A DNA stretch of 17,109 nt, from the NCBI GenBank assembly GCA_964557845.1, contig CAZLBV010000328.1:1-17109 (forward strand). Reading direction: 5' to 3'. Positions 1 through 6,352 of the stretch are shown here, piece after piece; the stretch's first letter is position 1, and the number at the start of each line of letters is the position of its first letter. Below the pieces are notes generated by a model that saw nothing but the letters and a program-made list of their open reading frames with translations, ran no database searches and had not been told where the DNA came from. This stretch comes from CAZLBV01 sp964557845. Lineage in GTDB: Bacteria; Acidobacteriota; Aminicenantia; Aminicenantales; Aminicenantaceae. The translations under genes were made by a program, and so were the position numbers.

Positions 1-1
1 C

Positions 2-145
2 CCTTGCTCCTACCCCTATTATCTGGATCTGTACAACCAGGTTAAAATGATCAAATCCGTTCATCACAAATACCTCAGTCTTCAAAGAGCGAAGTATACA
101 ATCTGGCCGAAAAAAAACAGCGCAGTAAAAAGTTCAAACTTATAA
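2..145 (+). CDS. Possible 3' end of an upstream gene (partial, doubtful)
   Basis: The second forward frame is open from the window edge to a TAA at 143-145. It reads plausibly as protein at first (…PYYLDLYNQVKMIKSV…), becoming less protein-like towards the stop. It may be the C-terminus of a gene that begins outside the window. Alternatively, it could be the displaced N-terminus of the sulfatase-fold gene downstream, if there is a frameshift near 50-100. The sulfatase frame itself is open from position 46, so the two readings overlap. No domain is recognisable in about 47 residues, and the call rests only on an open frame. Confidence 0.2.
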   Translation, partial: PCSYPYYLDLYNQVKMIKSVHHKYLSLQRAKYTIWPKKNSAVKSSNL

Positions 146-162
146 TTCCTGTTTTTATCCTT

Positions 163-2244
163 TTGGCTGGAGCTGCAGTTGTTGTTATTTTCTTATTTTC
201 TCCTAAAAAGGAAGCTCTTATAGAAAGAGATCTCAATGTCCTTCTTATTACTCTGGATACTACCAGGGCTGACAGGCTTGGCTGTTATGGCTACTCAAAG
301 GCAAAAACACCCAATCTCGATTATCTGGCTGCAAATGGTGTCCTTTTCTCCCACGCTTACTCTCCAGTGCCTCTGACTTGTCCTTCCCACTGCTCCATTC
401 TTACCGGGACTTATCCGCTTTTCCATCAGGTCCGCAACAATGGCACATATTATCTTTCTTCTGAACTTAAAACACTTGCCGAATCCCTAAAGGAAAAAGG
501 ATTGCAGACGGCTGCTTTTGTCAGCTCCTTCACCGTTGATTCACGGTTTGGCCTGGACCAGGGATTCGATATATATGATGATCAGCTATCCCCAGGACAA
601 ACCTTTAAAGCCTTAACTTCCGAAAGGAAAGCTGACAAAGTCTTTGCTTCTTTTTCCCAGTGGCTGGATGTAAGCAGAACTACCCCCTTTTTTGCCTGGG
701 TCCACTTTTTCGACCCCCATCTTCCGTACGAACCACCGTCTCCTTACCTGGAACAGTTTCCGGATGATCCCTATGACGGAGAGGTTGCTTATATGGATTT
801 TTATGTGGGGAAGATTTTAGATAAGTTAAAAGAAAAGGGCATTCTTGCCGGCACACTGATCATAGCCGCTGGTGATCATGGGGAGGCTTTTGGCGAAAAG
901 CAGGAAAAGGGTCATGGCGTTTTCATTTATGAAAGTACTATGAGGATTCCCCTTATTTTTTATGCTGAAAACAACCTGCCCAAAGGAAAGACCGTAGAAG
1001 CTAGGGTACGGCTCATCGATATCATGCCTTCTGTGCTGGATATGTTAGATGTTGAACGACCTGCGGACGTTCAGGGCTTCAGCCTCCTGCCCTTTATAGA
1101 AGGAAAAAAGAAAGGTGATTTAAGTTCCTATATAGAAAGTTATTATCCCAGAGAAAATTTTGGTTGGGCTGAGCTTGTAGGACTCTTGGAGGGTGAATGG
1201 AAATACATCAAGGCCCCCCAGGAAGAATTGTATAACCTTCATCAAGATCCTCAAGAACAAGTCAACCTCATCCGGGAACAAAGCATGGTCGCTATGAAGA
1301 TGAGAGATAAGCTGGAGGAAATCATCCAGGACTCTATTTCGCCGCTCACCGCAGAGAAAAGGAATCTAACCGCTGAGGAAAGGGAACGGTTAAGGTCTCT
1401 TGGCTATGTCGGGTCCTCAGACAGTTCCTCCCAAAGGGACCTGCCAGATCCCAAGGACAGGATCGAGGAACTTCTCCTGATCCAGCAAGCGGAAGCCTTG
1501 GAGATGGAAGAAAAGATTGAAGAAGCTGCGGCTATCTATGAAAGAATTATCGCTTTAAGGCCGGATGTGCCCAACAGTTATATAAATCTGGCGTTAATGA
1601 AAGCGAGAATGATGAAGCTCGATGAGACTATACAGATTCTTGAACGAGGAGTCGAGCGAATTCCGGATTCCGAGACCTTGCTCTCCCGCTTGGGACACAC
1701 TTTTATGGCAGTAGGGAAACTCAAAAAGGCTCTTGATACTTTTGACCTCGTCTTGAAGATCAATCCCCGTAATTTTGACGCACTTTTGGGGTCGGCTTGG
1801 ATGCTTGACCTTATGGGCCAGAAACAGGATGCCATGGCCTACTACCAAAAAGCACTTGAAATCGAGCCGGAAAACAAGTTTGCCAGGAAAAACTATGCGT
1901 TAAATCTTGCGATATTAGGAAACCTGAACCAAGCTATTGATATTTTCCAGTCTTTAATAAGAGATTTTCCTGATGATTACGAAATTTATCAGGATCTTGG
2001 AATTGCCTATGGCTATGCAGGTGATATCACTCGATCCATAGAAAACCTGGAAATGGCTATAAGCCTCCATCCTAATCCTGTATCTTATATCAATCTGGCC
2101 GTAGCCATGAAGAAGGTGGGAAATATCGAGGACGCAGTCCGTTATCTCAGGCTTTATTTGGAAAACCCAGAGGGAGAAAGAGAAGAGACCATAAAGAATG
2201 CGAAAGCTGAGCTTCAGAAATTAGAAAAGTTGCTGAGAAAATAG
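163..2244 (+). CDS. Membrane-anchored sulfatase-fold hydrolase with C-terminal TPR repeats
   Basis: Alkaline-phosphatase-superfamily (sulfatase, PF00884-like) enzyme with a TPR tail. Visible motifs, numbered from the TTG at 163: the metal-site segment ITLDTTRADRLGCYG (29-43), the active-site segment LTCPSHCSILTG (71-82), GDHGEAFGE with metal-binding D238/H239 (237-245), GHG with H251, and the typical late sulfatase segment ELYNLHQDPQEQVNL. The linker LTAEERERLRSLGYVG is common in sulfatase-TPR proteins. About seven TPRs fill residues 429-690. In the CxPSR signature the formylglycine cysteine position is Thr72, so ordinary sulfatase maturation is not expected. A hydrolase using Thr directly, as in phosphodiesterase members of the superfamily, is possible; the substrate is unknown. 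The TTG cuts into a membrane helix. The frame is open back to 46, and a CTG at 103 would add a basic N-terminus (AEKKQRSKKFK) and the full helix, giving an N-in, C-out anchor. The true start is therefore probably upstream of 163. Confidence 0.87.
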   Translation: MAGAAVVVIFLFSPKKEALIERDLNVLLITLDTTRADRLGCYGYSKAKTPNLDYLAANGVLFSHAYSPVPLTCPSHCSILTGTYPLFHQVRNNGTYYLSSELKTLAESLKEKGLQTAAFVSSFTVDSRFGLDQGFDIYDDQLSPGQTFKALTSERKADKVFASFSQWLDVSRTTPFFAWVHFFDPHLPYEPPSPYLEQFPDDPYDGEVAYMDFYVGKILDKLKEKGILAGTLIIAAGDHGEAFGEKQEKGHGVFIYESTMRIPLIFYAENNLPKGKTVEARVRLIDIMPSVLDMLDVERPADVQGFSLLPFIEGKKKGDLSSYIESYYPRENFGWAELVGLLEGEWKYIKAPQEELYNLHQDPQEQVNLIREQSMVAMKMRDKLEEIIQDSISPLTAEKRNLTAEERERLRSLGYVGSSDSSSQRDLPDPKDRIEELLLIQQAEALEMEEKIEEAAAIYERIIALRPDVPNSYINLALMKARMMKLDETIQILERGVERIPDSETLLSRLGHTFMAVGKLKKALDTFDLVLKINPRNFDALLGSAWMLDLMGQKQDAMAYYQKALEIEPENKFARKNYALNLAILGNLNQAIDIFQSLIRDFPDDYEIYQDLGIAYGYAGDITRSIENLEMAISLHPNPVSYINLAVAMKKVGNIEDAVRYLRLYLENPEGEREETIKNAKAELQKLEKLLRK

Positions 2245-2292
2245 CTGCAACATGTTTAATATATAATTTCGGATAACTTAGAGAAGGATCTG

Positions 2293-3273
2293 CTACTTTA
2301 TCGTTTTTAAATAATTAAGCATATTTTCAACAGTGGGAGCCAGTTCAGAATCAGGATCAATTTCTAAAAATTTTTGAAAGTCTTTTTCTGCATTCTCATA
2401 TTGAGCTTTATTCAGATAAACAAGCCCACGTCTGTAATATGGGGGACTCCAATCGGTCTTGATTTGGATGGCTATTCCATAAAACCGGATGGCTTCATCC
2501 AGCTTCTGATTGGAAAAATAGATCTCACCTACATTATAGGCTAAAATTTCGTTATCCGGAATCAGTTCGATTGACTGCTCGAAAAAGACCTGAGCTTTTT
2601 CAAAATCTCCCTTTTTCAGATAAATATCACCGATTCCGGCCATGGCTTTGGCTGTAATTTCTTTGCCCTTTTCTTCATCTTCATCGGATTTAGCCCTTTC
2701 CAGAGCCAAATTGTATTCTTCTTCAGCTTTTTCATATTCTCCCATTTCTTTGTAACAGTCTCCGAGGTTAATATGGGTAGGATAGGCTGTGGGGTTTTGG
2801 GCAAGAAATTCTTGCAGAAGAGATATCGCTTCTTCATATTTTCTCTCGTCGAACAGATCACTGGCCCGACTAATAAGAGTCAAATCAGCTGTTTCTATGT
2901 CAGATGTCTCGATGTCAGAAATTTTTTTCAGATTCAAGATTATTTTTGGATTATGCACAATCTGGCTGACGGAAGCCGTTGTTTCCGTCTGGATAAACCC
3001 TTCTGCGGAGGCGGTTATATGCCAGGTTCCCGAACCGAGGCCCATGACGGCCCATTCTCCTTTTTTGTTGGTTTTTGTTTCTTTTGTGGCTGCTTCCTGG
3101 CCTACTAGTTCCATGACAACTTTAGCTGAAGGGATAGGATTTCCCTCTTCATCAAGGACAACTCCATTAACCCTGGCAGTGCCTCTTCCGGCTTGAGCCA
3201 AAGTATAATAGGATAAAAAAAACATAAAAAAACATATGAGCGAAAATCTTAAAATATCTTTTCCCTTCATCAT
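2293..3273 (-). CDS. Exported CarboxypepD_reg-like + TPR protein
   Basis: Second gene of a two-gene operon. Residues 1-27 form a signal peptide (basic start, FSLICFFMFFLSYY core, cleavage near AQA). Residues about 34-115 resemble a carboxypeptidase regulatory-like β-sandwich (RVNGVVLDEEGNPIPSAKV…GEWAVMGLGSGTWHITASAEGF). Four to five TPRs fill about 132-326. It is likely a periplasmic or outer-envelope scaffold with no catalytic motif; partners are unknown. The start codon overlaps the upstream stop (ATGA, 3270-3273), which implies translational coupling. Two consecutive ATGs exist: AGGAG lies 3 nt before the first and 6 nt before the second, so the second (giving MKGKDILRF…) may be the real start. 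The SDIET pentapeptide is tandemly repeated at 119-128, in the linker. Confidence 0.8.
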   Translation of the reverse strand: MMKGKDILRFSLICFFMFFLSYYTLAQAGRGTARVNGVVLDEEGNPIPSAKVVMELVGQEAATKETKTNKKGEWAVMGLGSGTWHITASAEGFIQTETTASVSQIVHNPKIILNLKKISDIETSDIETADLTLISRASDLFDERKYEEAISLLQEFLAQNPTAYPTHINLGDCYKEMGEYEKAEEEYNLALERAKSDEDEEKGKEITAKAMAGIGDIYLKKGDFEKAQVFFEQSIELIPDNEILAYNVGEIYFSNQKLDEAIRFYGIAIQIKTDWSPPYYRRGLVYLNKAQYENAEKDFQKFLEIDPDSELAPTVENMLNYLKTIK

Positions 3274-5411
3274 TTACTCCTCTTATATTCTCTCCCATTG
3301 ATTATTTCAATCCCAGACTCATCCCGCGGAATTCTCCCCTTCTCCTTTTTCAAGGACTCAACTTTCTTCCTCAATTCGTCCTGGTCAGGATCGATCTCCA
3401 ATGATCTTGTCCAGGCTGTCAGTGCTTCTTCTTTATTTCCCAATTGGAAATAGCAATCGCCGATCGAGTTAAGTATCTGAATGTTTGTGCCGAAATAGGC
3501 TAAATATCTTTTATAATAAGCTAGTGCTTCGGCCAGTTCCCCGAGTGCCTGGCATGATTGTCCTACTACAGCATAGAATTTGTTCCCTTCAGGCTGATCG
3601 AGGAAGGGCTGTGCAACCTCTTTGACTTTCTGGTATTCCTTTAAGCGATAAAGGTTCAAGCAGAAATCAAGGGCAAATTTATCCGATTCGGGACTTCTCC
3701 TAAAAGCCTCCTCAAGCAGTGCCCTAGCTTTATAGAGATTATTCCTGTTCATGTACTGGTTTCCCAGGATATTCTGATATAATGGATCTTCAACAGAAGA
3801 TACGGGAAGCGAAAGAATCCAGGGCCGAGGAATTGAGGCAGCGTAGCTTATGGAAAAGTCGGTTTCTTCATACAGGGTTTCTTCCTGTCTGTTTGTCTCG
3901 AAGAAAGCCGCTTTGATCCTGTAATAGCCAGGTTTAAGATCGGAAAGAAATATGTCCTCAAAAAAATTGGGTGCATCTGGGTATTCATCGATATTTTTAC
4001 GGATCGAATGGATAATACTATCTTCTTTCGAGATTGTGATTTCAACAGATTCTGTTCCTTTCATCCTCTCTATCAATCCATGAATCTGGAAATAAAGGTA
4101 TAAATGGTCTTGCTGGGAAAAATCATTCCGCGGAGAAGGCACGAACTGGACGTCCTCCAAAAGGAAGGGTTTGCTCTTTCCTTTATATTCCGAATCGCTC
4201 AAGACTTTATTGGCTAGAATGAGCGGGCTCATGTACAGGGTGTCAGAAGATTCAGGAATTGAAATATCTGCCTCAGCCGAGGTAAACTCTTTCGATACTC
4301 TGTTTTTTAACAGAACATTTAGTTTATAATTGCCTTCAATCAGTGGAAACACATCCTGAAAACTGAAAAGCTTGTTTTTGATGCTATTCATTTGGCCTTG
4401 ATTTAACTCTAGGGGAATAGTTCGCTCATATTGATAAATAGTGTTTTCATTTAAATCTCTTACGTTTGCGTTGATTTCCAAATGAGTGAGAAATCGATTT
4501 CCATACTGCTCGAAAGTCAGTCGGCTGGGTTCAATCAAGTAATGGACAAAATAGATCCCGGATTTATCTTGTACAGCTCTGATATAAGAACTGCTGTTGA
4601 TAAAGTTGGCAGAATATTCGACTTCAACGATATCTTTATAGGACAGAAGCTTCTCTGCCCAGGCATCTTCTACCTGTCTTTGGGGGACGGAAGGAATTGT
4701 GACATTGAGTAGAATTTCGGAGGCGATGGAAGGGGATGTTGTGTATGTTCTTTCTCCCGGAATCAGAGTGAGGGATGAATAGGCCAATGAAGGCTCGACT
4801 TCGAAAAGTATTTTATAAGCTGCCATGTAATCAGCGGGATCGCCATCGAAATGGATTAGCAAATGGTGAGGGCCGAATTTTATGGGAGAATAGAGTTCAT
4901 ACTCCCCCAGTCCTCCTCTTTTAAAAAAAACAACGTTAAATGCCTGATTGAGCCCTAGTTCCGGCCTGGAACTGTAAGTCCAGATGACTGTTGGATAGAC
5001 CTCGGCATAGTTTTCGTATCTCTCGATGTAATCCGGCAGCCCAAGAAGGATATATATCCTGCCCATGGCGGACCGCCATCCTGCCCCAGGGCCTTCCTTC
5101 CCGAAATTCTGATTTGCATACTGGATTCTTCGGTGATGCTCTTGATAGAATTCATTTTCAGGAGTGTTAGGATCGGGGTCTCTATTCTTCCAGAAAGCTT
5201 CAATGAAAATGTTCCGTTCCCGATCCGTTTCCAGTTGCAAAAAAACTTCTTTTTCTTTAGGTGTGATAATATAGACGACTTCTTCTTCCAACCACTTTCT
5301 AAAAGCGGGATTAAGGTCTTTGGAGGATTTTACTTTTTGGCCGGAAAAACATAACAGGGAGAGGAAAAGAAGAGACAAAATTATAACTTGAAAGCGTTTT
5401 AATCCTATCAT
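3270..5411 (-). CDS. GWxTD-domain exported protein with C-terminal TPRs
   Basis: First gene of the operon with the CarboxypepD_reg/TPR gene. Residues 1-25 are a signal peptide (MIGLKRFQVIILSLLFLSLL core); the Cys after SLL is not in a good lipobox. Residues about 33-150 match the GWxTD-domain family: LEEEVVYIITPKEKEVFLQL, then ERNIFIEAFWKNRDPDPNTPENEF, then GWRSAMGRIYILLGLPD at 111-127. In the signature GWxTD the last two positions are Ser-Ala here. A β-rich middle region follows, probably bearing ligand- or partner-binding folds, and three to four TPRs at about 540-690. The family is common in Acidobacteria and Bacteroidetes relatives, and its molecular role is not established. No strong Shine-Dalgarno precedes the ATG (AAGAAAAA only), unlike most genes in this window. 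The C-terminus ends in KRSK and overlaps the next start. Confidence 0.85.
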   Translation of the reverse strand: MIGLKRFQVIILSLLFLSLLCFSGQKVKSSKDLNPAFRKWLEEEVVYIITPKEKEVFLQLETDRERNIFIEAFWKNRDPDPNTPENEFYQEHHRRIQYANQNFGKEGPGAGWRSAMGRIYILLGLPDYIERYENYAEVYPTVIWTYSSRPELGLNQAFNVVFFKRGGLGEYELYSPIKFGPHHLLIHFDGDPADYMAAYKILFEVEPSLAYSSLTLIPGERTYTTSPSIASEILLNVTIPSVPQRQVEDAWAEKLLSYKDIVEVEYSANFINSSSYIRAVQDKSGIYFVHYLIEPSRLTFEQYGNRFLTHLEINANVRDLNENTIYQYERTIPLELNQGQMNSIKNKLFSFQDVFPLIEGNYKLNVLLKNRVSKEFTSAEADISIPESSDTLYMSPLILANKVLSDSEYKGKSKPFLLEDVQFVPSPRNDFSQQDHLYLYFQIHGLIERMKGTESVEITISKEDSIIHSIRKNIDEYPDAPNFFEDIFLSDLKPGYYRIKAAFFETNRQEETLYEETDFSISYAASIPRPWILSLPVSSVEDPLYQNILGNQYMNRNNLYKARALLEEAFRRSPESDKFALDFCLNLYRLKEYQKVKEVAQPFLDQPEGNKFYAVVGQSCQALGELAEALAYYKRYLAYFGTNIQILNSIGDCYFQLGNKEEALTAWTRSLEIDPDQDELRKKVESLKKEKGRIPRDESGIEIINGREYKRSK

Positions 5412-5890
5412 TTTTTCTTAGTTTTGATTTTATTATGTGCTGCGAGTCTTTTTAAAAATAAGCATTCCTTTTTTTTACTGCTCGTTTCTGGTTAATGTCA
5501 TCAAATTCCTTTTCTCTAAGCAACTTCCTAGATAATAGTACATCAAAAAAACAGTTTCAGTCAACAAAGAATCCCCATAGAAGAGAGATATTAGAGAAGG
5601 AAACATTACAGGAATAGAAGTTCCCCATCCTTAAATCCTGATAGTTTCTCGTTGCCATAGAGAGATAAGCTTGTAGAAGAAATTTCAGGGACTAAAAATT
5701 CATCAAATAAAATAATCCCGTTATTTACATTCTGAAATTATAAGGATAATATAATTTTCCTATTTATCTGATATGATTTTTTTTTTAGGTTTTTTGTTGA
5801 ATGGTGCTCAGAATGATTCGATAGACAGGTTGCGCATTTCCTATAGGAAATCATCAGGAACGTTCAAATACTGAAAGAGGAGGTAGAAGA
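5412..5890. other. AT-rich divergent intergenic region
   Basis: This 479-bp gap separates the minus-strand operon from the plus-strand 77-codon gene and must hold promoters for both directions. No convincing gene is seen. On the plus strand, TTTACA (5724-5729) precedes GATAAT (5745-5750, 15-bp spacer) and TATAAT (5750-5755, 20-bp spacer), neither ideally spaced. A second option is TTGAAT (5797-5802) with GATAGA (5820-5825), 17-bp spacer, placed just before a palindrome. For the minus-strand operon the T/A-rich stretch 5420-5480 could hold a -10 box, but I cannot name one with confidence. Confidence 0.5.
5836..5851. promoter_or_regulatory. Perfect 16-bp palindrome, candidate operator
   Basis: ATTTCCTATAGGAAAT is its own reverse complement with no mismatch. 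It lies 39 bp before the TTG start of the 77-codon gene and 10 bp after a possible -10 box (GATAGA, 5820-5825). Its symmetry and position suit binding of a dimeric repressor. The lack of a loop makes an RNA hairpin unlikely. The regulator is not identifiable from the window. Confidence 0.4.
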
Positions 5891-6124
5891 TTGAAAAAAA
5901 CATTCAATGGCTGGTTATATAACCGGCTGGAAAAATTGGGAGAAAATACATTCAATCATGTTGGATGTTTTGGAGACGATGAAAAATTTTTAGATTTTAT
6001 AACTCACTTTGTGCCGGAGATAGGAATGAAAAGAAAAGTAAAATTTACAGTCGAGGCAGAAGATGAACCTGAAATCTTGCCAGAATACAAATCACCAAAA
6101 TCATATATTGAAGAGTATGAATAA
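5891..6124 (+). CDS. Small orphan protein of unknown function (77 aa)
   Basis: A TTG-started gene with a near-ideal ribosome binding site: AGGAGG at 5878-5883, seven bases before the start. The product has no signal peptide or membrane segment and looks soluble and cytoplasmic. The N-terminal half is mixed (GWLYNRLEKLGENTFNHVGC), the middle has an aromatic stretch (KFLDFITHF), and the last 25 residues are acidic and proline-rich (EDEPEILPEYKSP…EEYE). A single Cys is present. I recognise no family. It is followed after 13 bp by a twin-arginine leader ORF with its own strong RBS, so the two were probably co-transcribed. It could be an accessory or chaperone-like partner of a Tat substrate, but only the adjacency suggests this. 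Confidence 0.6.
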   Translation: MKKTFNGWLYNRLEKLGENTFNHVGCFGDDEKFLDFITHFVPEIGMKRKVKFTVEAEDEPEILPEYKSPKSYIEEYE

Positions 6125-6137
6125 AAAAGGAGGATCC

Positions 6138-6306
6138 ATGCATGAGATAAAACGCCGGGATTTCCTAAGGTTGTCTGGAGCAGCGGCTGCGTTTGGCATG
6201 GTAGGTCTCATCTTGCTATCCGTCAGTTAGCAGGCTCTGAAAAAAAAGCGATAGTACAGGCCGTATTTCTCCTGAAGAACTGGCCGCTGTATTCAATGAA
6301 TCCTGA
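6138..6306 (+). pseudogene. Twin-arginine leader ORF, probably a broken gene
   Basis: A strong RBS (AAGGAGG, 6127-6133) precedes an ATG at 6138. The ORF reads MHEIKRRDFLRLSGAAAAFG followed by MVGLILLSVS and stops at TAG 6228-6230 after 30 codons. The RRDFL motif with an Ala-rich hydrophobic stretch is a textbook Tat signal for cofactor-bearing exported enzymes, yet no mature protein follows. Downstream, another frame reads LAGSEKK up to an A8 run (6240-6247). A third frame continues from there as STGRISPEELAAVFNES and stops at 6304-6306, so one or two small frameshifts could hide a protein of about 55 residues. It may be a decayed gene, a sequencing or assembly error, or a genuine short Tat peptide. 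The end given is that of the frameshifted reading. Confidence 0.5.
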
Positions 6307-6352
6307 TGATTTTAGGTACTTCACTCAAAATGAAATTAACAGGGAGGTTCAA

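Noticed and set aside
2245..2292. Bidirectional terminator between the converging sulfatase and TPR genes
   Set aside because: Only an 8-bp AACATGTT palindrome is present, without a GC-rich stem or T-run.
2789..3196. 135-codon open frame antisense to the CarboxypepD_reg/TPR gene
   Set aside because: It is a shadow of the real gene: no RBS, no recognisable domain, and the opposite strand encodes clear TPR and signal-peptide features.
6296..6352. N-terminal 19-residue extension of the S9 peptidase from the earlier ATG
   Set aside because: It would put charged residues before the signal peptide and lacks an RBS, while the ATG at 6353 has GGGAGG at proper spacing.
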